Shown here: one piece after another, positions 49,473-58,568 of the stretch
Position numbering within the stretch: position 1 is the first letter of the stretch
Layout of the letters: every line of letters starts with the position of its first letter
Assembly (NCBI GenBank): GCA_938045445.1
Contig: CALIMM010000012.1
Coordinates: 42,060-106,059, forward strand
Source: an uncultured Candidatus Saccharibacteria bacterium
GTDB taxonomy: Bacteria; Patescibacteriota; Saccharimonadia; Saccharimonadales; Saccharimonadaceae
DNA: 64,000 bases
Direction of reading: 5' to 3'
Notes under the pieces: model-generated
Databases searched by the model: none
Seen by the model: the letters and a program-made list of their open reading frames with translations, nothing else
Told to the model about the DNA's origin: nothing
Program-made: the position numbers and the translations under genes

Positions 49473-52436
49473 CTACCCCTGTGGCCGCTCTGCATACCGC
49501 TCATACACAGCGCGGTTGGCGGCGTTGGTGTTGCGGCGGAGCTCTGGAGTGTTGAGAATGCGGTAAGCATCGTGGCGGAGGGCTTGGTGACGCTCGGCAT
49601 AGGCTTGGTCGAAGGTCGGCTCGACGGCAGCTCGCTTCTCAGGCGAGAGGGTGCGAAGATACGAGTCCTTGATCTGCTGGTAGTCGGGCAAGTCGGGGAT
49701 GCTATAGATCAGCTCTAGCGCGCCATCATTTGCCCCTGCGAAGTTCTCTGCCTTGAGCCGCCCCTCGAAGACCTGGCGCAGTGAGTGCATCTTCTCGGCA
49801 GCCGCACCATTGTATTCGCCGCGCAAGATTGCATCGTACGTCGCGTCATTCACAAATGGCACCGCACTTGCCACCCCAGAGGCCACCGCCTCGGCCGAGA
49901 CAGTTGCACGAGCATCATAGTTGTACCCCTGACGCACCTGCACTGTGCCGTCGTCTGCCACGTATTCGATCTCGCGGCCGGTCTCGCGGATAATCTCGCG
50001 CTTTTGGCCAGCCGAGCCGGCGCGGAATTGGTGCTCGATGGCCGCCTCCTTCACATATTCATTATCCGCCCGGAAGGTGTGCTGGTTGCCACTGGCATCA
50101 GTGAGGGTGATGGCAGTATCGCCAGTGGCAGCCATAGCTTGCCATTGGTTGCTGTTGAGCTTGAAATGGCGCATCAGCTGGTCTTCCGCCGCAACATGCT
50201 CGCCAAACTCCTTGCGCAGCCGCGCCGTCTGGCCTGCCACCATCAAGTTCTTGTGCCCTACCCCTGTGGCATAGTCTTGCAGCGTTTGGCCATCGACCAT
50301 CCGCCGGCGCAAGGCAATGCCATCGCCATCGCGCAGCACCACGCCATCGGCATTGGCCACTGCCCCATCGGCGAGGAGCTCACGGTCGATCTTCGCCCGC
50401 ACTTCGCGCTGCGCCATCGCACTGCGGATCTCCGTTAGCGCACCCACTTCGGCTGCTGCATAGGCGCGCCGCCCTAGGCCATGACTCAGGCCAGCCGGTA
50501 CCTCACCGCCAAGCTTCAGCTCATCATAGAGTGCATCGAGCTTGTGGGCAGCATTCTTGGCTTCATCAGAGGTGAGCTGGGTATTGAGCGCTCGCTGCTT
50601 CAGTTCATCATCCTGCAAGAGACGTGCGTTCCAGGCCCGGTCGCGCCGCGCTGCTCCCTCCTTGCCGCGCAAGTCGGTGTAGCGGTTATACTCATCATTG
50701 CTCCGCCCCACCGCCGATAAGTCGGCCATTGTTTCAAAGCGCTTGGTGTAAGCATCGGTTCGCTGCTGAATAGCGCGCTTCTTCAGGGCTTTCCGCCGCG
50801 CTGCATTACCCAGCCAGTTGCGCTGCGCATCACCAGCCAGTACGCGCGATTTGCGCAGGTCTGCCCGCTGCTGCGCCCAAGTCCGCGTCCGGTCAACGAT
50901 GCCGCGCCGCGGATCATTCATAATCGCGCCCAGCCGCCCTAGCAGCGAGCCACTCATCCGCACCACAAAGGGTGTCAGCACCAGTGGCACCACCTGCACT
51001 GCCAGGCCGAGAATGATGAGGTTAAGGTTATTCGCATCCTTGCCATTGGTCAAGATCGCCACCCCCGCCAAGCGCGACCCACCAAACAATATCGACATCA
51101 GTGGAAACATCAGCATCATCGTCATAAAGAGATCCTTCCATTTATCAAAATACTTCTCTGTACTAGGCAGCACATGCAATAAGAAGGCAAACGGCGAGAC
51201 AATGACAAGAATGGTGATGAGCGCCTGGCGCGCCGCAATAATCACTGCAGCGATGATAACCGCCAGCAGCACACCGACCAGCAGCGGGATAGCCATCGCT
51301 AGCGCCCCATCGGTTGCACCCACCAGTGCACCCACTCCCACCACCGCACCCACCGCACTAGCGCTGCCCGTCAGCAGAGCGCTCATGACATTAGGCCAGG
51401 TGATCTTGTTGAGCGTGTTATAATCTGCCCCATTGACCGTCGAGGCAATATTGACAAACAACTGCTGCAGCTGGAAGCCAAGTATATTGGAAATATCGAT
51501 CGCTGCCGCACACAGCCAAAACGACATATTGACGACGATAATCGACACGACGAGGCGCGGAAACATCTTCTTGATGCCATAATTGCTAATGCCAACACTA
51601 GTAACTTGCGAATAAATCACGATGAGCGAGACGATGATGAAGGCGATATTGGCCAAGTCGCGCATGATCGCCCAAAAGCGAAAGAGTGTGCCATCACTAC
51701 CAGACTGCAGCGGCTGCACCGCCAAATACTGCGCCACCTGCTGGTAGAGTTGGTCGGTAATCCACGCCATAAAGTTGCTCACTGGGCAGACGATCCAGCC
51801 AATACTACCCAGCGCTGTGCCACTACAACTGGTCGTGGCACCATCGTCTTTGTCTGCTTGCTCGGCGGGTTTGTCTTGGGGTTGGTTGTTGTTTTGGTTA
51901 TTATTGTTGTTATTTGCCGCTTGGCCGTTTTGATTATTGCCGTTGTTTTGAGCGTTTTGGCCAGCTTGACCGCCGTTATTTTGATTATTTTGGTTGTTCT
52001 GGCCGCCGTTATTTTGCGGCGTAGCCTCCTGCTGCCCCGAGACGGAGATAGCAATGGCATCATCCATCTTGTTGTACGTATCTGGCTCAACGAAGATATA
52101 CTCTACGTACGTCGCCTCCTTGGCGCGTAGTGGATCGCTACCAGCCGGAAAGACGATGGTTTGGCGCCGGTTGGTCGTCGGCTCATACTCATAGAGGTGC
52201 ACACCCGCGGGCAAGCCGCGATCTGCCACCCCTTTGTCGCTCCCTCGGTATGGCTTGAAGGTGTTATGACGAAAGACGAGGTTCTCACCCTGGCGCTGCG
52301 CCGTCTCAGCAGCATACACCGGCACAGGGGTAGCAAGCGTGAGCCCTAAGAGTGCCGCCACTGATAGTGCCAGCCACCCCGTATATTGCCGCAGACAACC
52401 CCTCGCCCGCGCAACCACTCGCCACGCTCTGTTCAT
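49473..52436 (-). CDS. VirB6/TrbL-like T4SS polytopic membrane protein
   Basis: 987 residues. A cleavable signal (residues ~20-43, ending VYAAE) is followed by a ~95-residue extracytoplasmic domain, a ~70-residue Asn/Gln/Gly-rich linker (~135-205), then six to seven TM segments between about 240 and 500 in the arrangement of VirB6/TrbL inner-membrane channels, and a ~430-residue Arg/Ala-rich cytoplasmic tail with coiled-coil character. It is divergent from six T4SS-type pilin genes, which supports a role as the inner-membrane channel of a type IV secretion or pilus machine. Start 52436 is chosen to place the signal peptide normally; an in-frame start at 52475 is possible. Confidence 0.72.
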   Translation of the reverse strand: MNRAWRVVARARGCLRQYTGWLALSVAALLGLTLATPVPVYAAETAQRQGENLVFRHNTFKPYRGSDKGVADRGLPAGVHLYEYEPTTNRRQTIVFPAGSDPLRAKEATYVEYIFVEPDTYNKMDDAIAISVSGQQEATPQNNGGQNNQNNQNNGGQAGQNAQNNGNNQNGQAANNNNNNQNNNQPQDKPAEQADKDDGATTSCSGTALGSIGWIVCPVSNFMAWITDQLYQQVAQYLAVQPLQSGSDGTLFRFWAIMRDLANIAFIIVSLIVIYSQVTSVGISNYGIKKMFPRLVVSIIVVNMSFWLCAAAIDISNILGFQLQQLFVNIASTVNGADYNTLNKITWPNVMSALLTGSASAVGAVVGVGALVGATDGALAMAIPLLVGVLLAVIIAAVIIAARQALITILVIVSPFAFLLHVLPSTEKYFDKWKDLFMTMMLMFPLMSILFGGSRLAGVAILTNGKDANNLNLIILGLAVQVVPLVLTPFVVRMSGSLLGRLGAIMNDPRRGIVDRTRTWAQQRADLRKSRVLAGDAQRNWLGNAARRKALKKRAIQQRTDAYTKRFETMADLSAVGRSNDEYNRYTDLRGKEGAARRDRAWNARLLQDDELKQRALNTQLTSDEAKNAAHKLDALYDELKLGGEVPAGLSHGLGRRAYAAAEVGALTEIRSAMAQREVRAKIDRELLADGAVANADGVVLRDGDGIALRRRMVDGQTLQDYATGVGHKNLMVAGQTARLRKEFGEHVAAEDQLMRHFKLNSNQWQAMAATGDTAITLTDASGNQHTFRADNEYVKEAAIEHQFRAGSAGQKREIIRETGREIEYVADDGTVQVRQGYNYDARATVSAEAVASGVASAVPFVNDATYDAILRGEYNGAAAEKMHSLRQVFEGRLKAENFAGANDGALELIYSIPDLPDYQQIKDSYLRTLSPEKRAAVEPTFDQAYAERHQALRHDAYRILNTPELRRNTNAANRAVYERYAERPQG

Positions 52437-52776
52437 GTCTTGTTCGACATTAGCATAATATCGCACAGTGGTCAAGTTTTTGCTGCCTGCATATCAAAAC
52501 CTTGTATAGCGCACAGCCCTCTGAGCTGTTATACGGACTACCATTATCTAGGGCCATATCCCCAGCGCCGAGCCACAATAACCATCCGCAATTTATCATC
52601 TCCTCCTGAGCAGCACAACAGAAAGAGGAAATCGCCTGATAGATCCAGCAACCCAAATTTTATGCACCATTATAACAATGTCAATATACAATCCTTCACT
52701 CCTACTCTGTTCGCACCCCACCCCAGTCTTTACAACACCGCCCATATCGTATACACTACAGCGTAGGAATAGTATC
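52437..52776. other. Divergent control region between virB6-like and pilin genes
   Basis: About 340 bases containing promoters for both directions: minus-strand TATTAT about 20 bases before the virB6-like start and plus-strand TATACA at about 52750. Small open frames here lack ribosome binding sites; I see no RNA gene. Confidence 0.45.
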
Positions 52777-53181
52777 ATGAAATATAAGCAGTTGATCTTG
52801 GGCCTTGGTGCAGTGCTGGCGATGTTTGCCGGTAGTATTGCTGCGCCAGTGCAGGTGATGGCGGCCCCAGGGAGTGGATGCAATGTATTAGACTTCGACA
52901 AAGTACGATGCGTCTCAAATAGCGACAACGATGCTCTCGGCCAAGAAAACATTATCAATACTTTAAAGGGTATTTTAAAGTTGTTAACAATTGGTGTTGG
53001 TGTTGCTGCAGTAGGCGGCTTAACATATGCTGGCATCCTCTACTCAAGTGCAAGTGGTGATATACAGCAGACCGCAAAGGCAAAGAGTATCATCACAAAT
53101 GTTATTGTTGGTGTTTTAGCTTTTGCCGTAATGAGTATTGTTATTAATTTCCTCGTGCCAGGAGGTGTTATTGCATCATGA
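52777..53181 (+). CDS. T4SS-type pilin-like protein 1
   Basis: 134 residues. Signal peptide (~1-29, ending VMAA), a short Cys-containing segment, then two TM helices (about 62-84 and 105-128) joined by the small polar loop YSSASGDIQQTAKAKS. This two-helix, GG-LTYAGILY pattern matches the T4SS pilin/VirB2-like family found in multiple copies in Patescibacteria. TAGGA lies before the ATG. First of six tandem pilin genes; its last four bases overlap the next gene. The first four genes are AT-richer than the surrounding chromosome. Confidence 0.78.
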   Translation: MKYKQLILGLGAVLAMFAGSIAAPVQVMAAPGSGCNVLDFDKVRCVSNSDNDALGQENIINTLKGILKLLTIGVGVAAVGGLTYAGILYSSASGDIQQTAKAKSIITNVIVGVLAFAVMSIVINFLVPGGVIAS

Positions 53182-53585
53182 AAAAGCATGTTATAGCCTA
53201 CGCCCTTATGGTTATTGCAGGTCTATCTATTATTGCTCCACCCTCTCCAGCACAAGCTGCAGCGCCCTGCTCTCCACCAAATTTTCTTGGTATACCAGCT
53301 TGGTATCGTGGTCTCCAGGACAAGAGCGATTGCGCAAATATAAAGAAAGTAGGCGTGGAAACCTATTTTCTCACTATCGGCCTAAATGTACTGCAGGGAG
53401 CAATGGTTGTTGTTGCTTATGTCACAGTTGGGTTTATTATCAAAGGCGGGTACATGTATATAGTTAGTGCTGGAAACCCAGAATCAATGGCAAAAGCAAA
53501 AAACACCATTAGGGACGCTTTAATTGGACTCGTCATTGCAATATCTGCAGCAGCAATCGTTAATATGGTGGCAGGAGTTATTTAA
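53178..53585 (+). CDS. T4SS-type pilin-like protein 2
   Basis: 135 residues. Signal peptide (~1-27, AQAAA), a longer ~40-residue mature N-terminus with three Cys, then two TM helices around the loop IVSAGNPESMAKAKNTIRDA. Overlaps pilin 1 by four bases (ATGA) and pilin 3 by one, so translation is coupled. Confidence 0.78.
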   Translation: MKKHVIAYALMVIAGLSIIAPPSPAQAAAPCSPPNFLGIPAWYRGLQDKSDCANIKKVGVETYFLTIGLNVLQGAMVVVAYVTVGFIIKGGYMYIVSAGNPESMAKAKNTIRDALIGLVIAISAAAIVNMVAGVI

Positions 53586-53893
53586 TGTTTACACATTTTT
53601 TCGCAACAACAGATAAACTCCGTGAGATCAGAGCGTCAGAAATAGGCTATCACAGCAGTGCTCATAACAGTTCTATCATAAAAGATATTCTTAATGTAGC
53701 TTATATATGGGGTGGTATTATTGCAGTTATAGCCATCATTATTGCAGGGTTTATGTACGCTACCTCCCAAGATGATCCTAACCAAGTTCGAAGAGCAAAA
53801 AATGCCCTATTAGCTGCCTGTGTCGGCTTGGCTGTTATTCTTCTTGCTTTTGTCATCACTAACACTGTTATAAACGGAGTTCTTGGTACATGA
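53585..53893 (+). CDS. T4SS-type pilin-like protein 3, no signal peptide
   Basis: 102 residues, the shortest of the set. There is no N-terminal signal peptide: a ~37-residue polar start leads straight to two TM helices around ATSQDDPNQVRRAKNALLAA. It may use the first TM as signal anchor. Overlaps neighbours by one and four bases. Confidence 0.75.
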   Translation: MFTHFFATTDKLREIRASEIGYHSSAHNSSIIKDILNVAYIWGGIIAVIAIIIAGFMYATSQDDPNQVRRAKNALLAACVGLAVILLAFVITNTVINGVLGT

Positions 53894-54333
53894 TTCAACT
53901 TCGAAAAAGAACTGTATTTATTTACCTCGGTACTGTGTTATGTGTATGTTTCAGCTCTATAGCGTCAAGCACAGTTCTACTATCAGCACCATCGTACGCA
54001 CACGTTAATGTTACTCAGTCGCTTCATGGTAATGAGGCGTGTAAAAATGCTACTGATAATGATGGAGAAGATGGCTGCAAGGTTGCAACTTCAAGCGGTG
54101 CTGGTGTTACCCCCGAGTCAATCGCCAAAAATGGCATCAATACCGCACTAATCATTCTTGGGTCTATATCCGCTTTGATGATTGTCTATGCTGGTTTTCG
54201 TTTTAGTTTAGCAGGAGGCGACCCGCAGGTAGTGAAATCTGCTCGTAATACAATTCTCTATGCAGTTGCAGGGCTAGTGATCGCTATCATGTCATATAGT
54301 GTTGTTAACTGGATAACCGATAATCTTTTATAA
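53890..54333 (+). CDS. T4SS-type pilin-like protein 4
   Basis: 147 residues. Basic N-terminus and signal segment (~10-36), a ~50-residue polar region with two Cys (NEACKN, DGCKVA), then two TM helices around SLAGGDPQVVKSARNTILYA. Last of the overlapping set of four; 19 bases and a good AAGGAG separate it from pilin 5. Confidence 0.78.
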   Translation: MIQLRKRTVFIYLGTVLCVCFSSIASSTVLLSAPSYAHVNVTQSLHGNEACKNATDNDGEDGCKVATSSGAGVTPESIAKNGINTALIILGSISALMIVYAGFRFSLAGGDPQVVKSARNTILYAVAGLVIAIMSYSVVNWITDNLL

Positions 54334-54352
54334 ATTTAACTAAGGAGATCAT

Positions 54353-54796
54353 ATGAATATCGTAGCAAAAACAATTTTCGGTGCTGGAGTTTGTTCAGCT
54401 CTATTTGTTGGTTTTATCACCCCTTCTGTGAGTGCCCTCACACCACTGCATACTTTTGCAGATACCACTGCACAAAGCAAGATTAAAGATGGCATTAACA
54501 AGGCAGGTGGCAACGAGAATAGGATTGATGTTGGCACAGCTATTAAGAGTATTATTAACATGATGCTCTTTGTGCTTGGCGCCATTTCAGTTATTATGAT
54601 TGTCATCGGTGGTATTCGCTACACTACATCCAATGGCGATTCTAACGGCATCCAGGGTGCCAAAAATACCATTCTCTACGCTATTGTCGGCCTTGTTGTG
54701 GCTATTCTTGCTTATGCCATGGTCAATTTCGTCGTTGATAACCTCGTGAGTGGCGGCAGCCAATCCACCCCTACCGCCAATTATACGTACGTCTAG
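54353..54796 (+). CDS. T4SS-type pilin-like protein 5
   Basis: 147 residues. Signal peptide (~1-26), a Lys/Asn-rich mature start without Cys, then two TM helices around TSNGDSNGIQGAKNTILYA. The C-terminal half is very similar to pilin 6 (AIVGLVVAI.AYA.VNFVV), so the two arose by recent duplication. AAGGAG lies six bases before the ATG. Confidence 0.82.
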   Translation: MNIVAKTIFGAGVCSALFVGFITPSVSALTPLHTFADTTAQSKIKDGINKAGGNENRIDVGTAIKSIINMMLFVLGAISVIMIVIGGIRYTTSNGDSNGIQGAKNTILYAIVGLVVAILAYAMVNFVVDNLVSGGSQSTPTANYTYV

Positions 54797-54954
54797 TATG
54801 GCTCTCATGCCCACTCCGCTTGCATTCTGCAATAAAATAGGCTCTTTTTCGGGAATTTTCTCCGTTAGCTCTTAACATTTTGGCAAATTTTTGGTATATA
54901 TAGATAGTACAGGTAGTACAAGATGGTACTAATGCCAATAGAAAGGACATGACA

Positions 54955-55395
54955 ATGAAAATCAATATCAAAAAAGCTATGCTTACACTCCTCGCCGTGC
55001 CAATGCTGGCTGCAGGTGTTGCTGGGCTGGTAGCACCACATGTGGGGGCAGCAGCTGCATCCGACAACGGTCTTGGTCTCAAGAAAGGGGTTACCTCTGC
55101 TAAAGGGAGTGACCAAGTAAGTTGTCTCTTTGGTAGCGAAAAAGAAGGTTGTACTGAAGGTACTGGTATTTTCCAAACAATCGTCAACGTGATTCTCTTT
55201 ATCGTTGGTGCGGTCGCTGTTATCATGATTGTGATTGGTGGTGTGCGCTATACTGTATCGAACGGTGACTCAAATGCCGTCACTGGCGCCAAGAACACCA
55301 TCATGTACGCTATTGTCGGCCTTGTTGTGGCGATCATCGCTTACGCACTGGTCAACTTCGTCGTCGTCAACATCGGTGCCAACCAAGGGCAATAA
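54955..55395 (+). CDS. T4SS-type pilin-like protein 6
   Basis: 146 residues. Signal peptide (~1-31, ending GAAA), a segment with two Cys (SCLFG, EGCTEG), then two TM helices around SNGDSNAVTGAKNTIMYA. ATG 54955 is preferred over ATG 54949 because AAAGGA then lies seven bases away. A ~150-base spacer with its own TTGGCA/TATA-like elements separates it from pilin 5, so it may be expressed separately and more strongly. GC content is closer to that of the chromosome than for pilins 1-4. Confidence 0.82.
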   Translation: MKINIKKAMLTLLAVPMLAAGVAGLVAPHVGAAAASDNGLGLKKGVTSAKGSDQVSCLFGSEKEGCTEGTGIFQTIVNVILFIVGAVAVIMIVIGGVRYTVSNGDSNAVTGAKNTIMYAIVGLVVAIIAYALVNFVVVNIGANQGQ

Positions 55396-55423
55396 CACAA
55401 CCACCTTTCTTCATTGGCTCTCT

Positions 55424-55453
55424 TATACCACTCTCTCGCAGGGTGGTATCTTT
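55424..55453 (+). terminator. Intrinsic terminator of the pilin operon
   Basis: Stem ATACCAC (55424-55430) with GTGGTAT (55442-55448), followed by CTTTTG. Confidence 0.7.
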
Positions 55454-55990
55454 TGTTGAGGATATATTCGACGACACTTACGCAAGAAAGTCTGTCTATT
55501 GCTAATGGCGTCTGATACTGACTGTTTTTGCGTAGCACTAGCCATGCTATTCCATTTCACTCTGGCTGGAGAATCATCATCACACTGCGCTCATTATACT
55601 TTACACTCTAGAAACCTCATAATAAGCCATCGCACCATTCAGGAGGTGTTTTGGGAAGTTTCCAGTATTCTTTAGCTTCTTCAACTATATACTCTAATAG
55701 AGCCGTTTTACAAAATCATTACACCTCACTACTTTCGCAACCTCTTGTATGAGCTACAACCTCCTGATTAAGATCGGTAATCTCAACAGCTCTCAACTCT
55801 TCTCCTCACTACCATTTCTCCTACAGTTATTGCAAAAGCTTTCTCTAGAACACCAGTCTCTCAGTGCTAATACTAAATGACAACCTTCTGCTGCCAATAT
55901 TCACGCTCTGCTAAATGAAATAGAGAACGTATAAGGCTAGACACTATAAGCGGCCTCAAGGCTCGCATTACCCACTTCCCACACCACAAA
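55454..55990. other. Long intergenic stretch, no gene recognised
   Basis: About 540 AT-rich bases with no convincing coding frame and no RNA I can name. CAGGAGGT near 55640 and ACCTCCTG near 55757 are complementary and could pair over ~115 bases. It may hold an unrecognised RNA or a decayed gene. Confidence 0.4.
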
Positions 55991-55993
55991 ACA

Positions 55994-56011
55994 ACCCCGC
56001 ACCAGCGGGGT
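55994..56011 (-). terminator. Intrinsic terminator of hsp20
   Basis: Stem ACCCCGC (55994-56000) with GCGGGGT (56005-56011), then TGTTTTG on the minus strand. Confidence 0.75.
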
Positions 56012-56039
56012 CATCATTTCAAAGCTTATATTCCCTTCT

Positions 56040-56564
56040 CTACAGGATCGGGATTTTCTTAGCCTGCTCTTGCTTGACCTTCTCAAAGGTGATGGTCAGC
56101 ACTCCATCCTTTAGCACAGCGGTCGTTTCATCTTCGCGTACCGTTACGGGCAGCTCCAGCGTACGGCTAAATTCACCCCAGTAACACTCTTGGTTGTGCC
56201 ATTTGGTGGCCACGGTGTCGTCACCGCTGCTTAGGGTGCCAACGATCGTCAAGAGCCCGTCATTGATCTTGACATCCAATTCCTCGCGGTTCACTCCAGC
56301 GGTGCGAGCCTTCACCACCAGCTGCGTCTCGGTCTCGTACACATCGACTGCCAATTGGCCAGTATAGTCTTCCTCACTCTGGGCAGGCTCTTCGCCCCAT
56401 GGCGAAGTTTGGCTCTGCTGGCTCTGAGCAGGCATTGGGTTTGCTTGGGTATGATTCATCGGCTGGTGAGTTGGCGCAGCTGGTGCGAGCGAGTCATCAC
56501 CCTCCAAAAACGCTGCCGCAAGTTCATCACCGATCAAAAGATCATCATCTTGACTCCGGGCCAT
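56040..56564 (-). CDS. Small heat shock protein Hsp20
   Basis: 174 residues. The N-terminal ~75 residues are Gln/Pro-rich and disordered; the alpha-crystallin domain follows (QLAVDVYETETQLVVKARTAGV, shown by VYETETQLVVKARTAG; REELDVKINDGLLTI; ELPVTVREDETTAVLKDGVLTI). The C-terminal IPIL is the I-x-I/L anchoring motif. It is an ATP-independent holdase chaperone. ATG 56562-56564 is used because GGAGG lies six bases before it; the frame is open further upstream without protein-like sequence. Divergent from comF. Confidence 0.93.
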   Translation of the reverse strand: MARSQDDDLLIGDELAAAFLEGDDSLAPAAPTHQPMNHTQANPMPAQSQQSQTSPWGEEPAQSEEDYTGQLAVDVYETETQLVVKARTAGVNREELDVKINDGLLTIVGTLSSGDDTVATKWHNQECYWGEFSRTLELPVTVREDETTAVLKDGVLTITFEKVKQEQAKKIPIL

Positions 56565-56670
56565 AATTTCCTCCACATACTTTCTTTTGCTAATGCACAA
56601 ATTACCATTTCGACAACAGTCTGGATTTATTATAGCTAATCGATGGCGTATAATCAACCGGAGAGGCCTC

Positions 56671-57351
56671 ATGAGTGTAAAAATCACAATACCGACCTAC
56701 CTTGCCAACCTCCTTGCCCCGCATACCTGTTGTGGTTGCAACATCACCGGGACACTGCTCTGTGATAATTGTAAAAAAGACATCATCCGCGACCCACTCT
56801 ACCGCTGCCTCGAGTGTGGCCAACCTACCCTGTCTGGCCAGTGTCAAACCTGCACCCTGCCCTATGCGGCCGCGTGGTGTGCCCTGCAGCGTGAGGGTGC
56901 GCTGGAGCGATTGATAAACCGCTACAAATTTGAGCGCGCTCAGGCGGCTCAGCACACTCTCGCAGACTTGCTCGACGCCGCTACGCCGCCGCTACCTGCG
57001 GATACCATCATTGTGCCCATCCCAACCATTCCGGCACATCAGCGCCAGCGCGGGTATGACCACTGCCGGTTACTAGCCCAAGCCTTTGCCCGGCTGCGTG
57101 GCCTGCCCTGCCAGCCAGTCCTGACCCGCGCTCAGCACAGTGTGCAACTAGGGAGTAGCCGTACCCAGCGCCAGCAGCAAGCCCGCCAGGCATTCACTTG
57201 CCCCCGTACACTCTCATCAGAGGTCACCTACTGCCTTATCGATGATATTTCTACAACGGGTGCGACGATTCGCTATGCCGCACGCTGCCTCCGCACCGCT
57301 GGTGCACGGCAGGTTATTGCAGTGGTGGTGGCTCACCAGCCGTTTACGTAA
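56671..57351 (+). CDS. comF: ComF family phosphoribosyltransferase-like protein
   Basis: 226 residues. An N-terminal zinc-ribbon region (CCGC...CDNC and CLECG...CQTC) precedes the PRTase domain: IVPIPTIPAHQRQRGYDHCRLLA, here PTIPAHQRQRGYDH, and the PRPP loop YCLIDDISTTGAT. ComF is needed for DNA uptake in naturally competent bacteria; it may act in the cytoplasm on incoming single strands. GGAGAGG lies a few bases before the ATG and TATAAT ~20 bases upstream. With the pilin locus nearby, competence is plausible for this cell. Confidence 0.93.
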   Translation: MSVKITIPTYLANLLAPHTCCGCNITGTLLCDNCKKDIIRDPLYRCLECGQPTLSGQCQTCTLPYAAAWCALQREGALERLINRYKFERAQAAQHTLADLLDAATPPLPADTIIVPIPTIPAHQRQRGYDHCRLLAQAFARLRGLPCQPVLTRAQHSVQLGSSRTQRQQQARQAFTCPRTLSSEVTYCLIDDISTTGATIRYAARCLRTAGARQVIAVVVAHQPFT

Positions 57352-57496
57352 GCCGTTATGGTGTTGGCCCATCTATAAATCAACATTGGAGAGAAGGAGC
57401 AATGTTTCGGCTCTGCAGGAAGAGGGGATAAGGATAATATCGAGGGTTTACGCAAAAGTTAATCACCCTCATCTTTTGCCTTGCCTCATCTCATGC

Positions 57497-57502
57497 TATA
57501 AT
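57497..57502 (+). promoter_or_regulatory. -10 box of tRNA-Ser
   Basis: TGCTATAAT with the hexamer at 57497-57502, 11 bases before the first tRNA base. Confidence 0.65.
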
Positions 57503-57512
57503 AAGCGAGACT

Positions 57513-57601
57513 GGAGAGATGACCGAGTGGTTGAAGGTACCGGTCTTGAAAACCGGCGTAGGCACCCCCTACCGTGGGTTCGAATCCCACTCTCTCCGCC
57601 A
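57513..57601 (+). tRNA. tRNA-Ser (anticodon UGA)
   Basis: Acceptor stem GGAGAGA/TCTCTCC, discriminator G, encoded CCA (57599-57601). Anticodon stem CCGGT/ACCGG with loop CTTGAAA gives UGA, reading UCA and other UCN codons. The long variable arm (GTAGG...CCTAC) confirms a class II serine tRNA. T-loop GGTTCGAATCC is standard. Confidence 0.96.
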
Positions 57602-57616
57602 TGTTGGGTTTACTCG

Positions 57617-57650
57617 AACCCTCGGTAGCAAGTGTGTTGCCGAGGGTTTT
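57617..57650 (+). terminator. Intrinsic terminator of tRNA-Ser
   Basis: Stem AACCCTCGG (57617-57625) with CCGAGGGTT (57640-57648), then TTGCTTT. Confidence 0.8.
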
Positions 57651-57767
57651 GCTTTATAAAAGTAATGTTGCCCATCACAAATTGTAGTTGCAAAACCTCT
57701 CACCTCTATTGCATAATTCTATATTGTTGTATACTATAAATCTAAATAATTAAAAGGCTCCTACACA

Positions 57768-58441
57768 ATGTCTACATTTGAACACCCTACTCAGCAACCT
57801 CACACTCCAGAGCAAGCTTCTTTTGAACCAACCCCCCCCCAGAAGCAATAGAGTGTGAAGAAACGCAAATAGACGCGGTGTCTGGTATTGGGTCTACAGC
57901 GTGCAATTTATGCGAACACCCTGAAGCAAATGTACAATCAGAGGCTTTAGATGCTAGCAAAACACCAATTGATGCATTTGATAGGACTGACCAAACAACT
58001 GTTGATCCTGAAGTTATTGACTCACCGACAAAAGTCGGCGGGGTTGCATGGGCAGCTCGACAGTTAGCAAAGAAATTGCGAAAACCCGACACTACAGATA
58101 CTCGCGAGTACTTCATTACTAGTAAATCTGCGTCTGACGGTAGCACTATCGAGGTTCCACTTCCAACTGATTTGTATAAGGAAATCCAAAGCAAAAGGAA
58201 ACTCTTCCAAAAGCGCGCTGAATATCTGCGCGCTCAAATCGCTTCACATGAGAAGCTACTTGATTATTTGAATGACTATACTCACGCCAATATAGACACT
58301 GGTGAAATGGCAGATAAGCGTAGGGCTATGATTAATCTTCAATTTGAAGTCATGGGCACTATTAAAGGACTTGAAGCTCAACTTGTTGAAGTAAAATATG
58401 GCGGCTCATTGTATGCCGTGGACTCTTCAATAGTAGGCTAG
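57768..58441 (+). pseudogene. Hypothetical gene frameshifted at a C9 tract (possibly phase-variable)
   Basis: Translation from ATG 57768 (MSTFEHPTQQP...) reaches CCCCCCCCC at 57832-57840 and stops at TAG 57850-57852. With ten C's the same frame would run on through PPEAIECEETQ into the long frame that ends at 58441, giving one ~225-residue protein. The downstream part is soluble with an alpha-helical, coiled-coil-like stretch (KEIQSKRKLFQKRAEYLRAQ). Family unknown. In the present state it is off unless slippage occurs or translation restarts at GTG 57878. TATACT lies ~35 bases before the ATG. A sequencing error in the homopolymer is the main alternative. Confidence 0.65.
57832..57840. repeat. 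C9 homopolymer inside a coding sequence
   Basis: Nine consecutive C residues ~65 bases into the frame. One added C restores the full-length reading frame. Confidence 0.9.
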
Positions 58442-58556
58442 GGGTTGCAAGTCTAACCTACAAGGCACATTAATGAGCTGATTCTGATGCTATTTCTATA
58501 GATTTCTCTACGTTAATATACACCCCAAACCATCGTCTTTCGCCAATGTTCTATGC

Positions 58557-58562
58557 TATACT
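58557..58562 (+). promoter_or_regulatory. -10 box for leaderless 58569 transcript
   Basis: TGCTATACT with the hexamer at 58557-58562, six bases before the ATG at 58569. Confidence 0.6.
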
Positions 58563-58568
58563 AAACAT

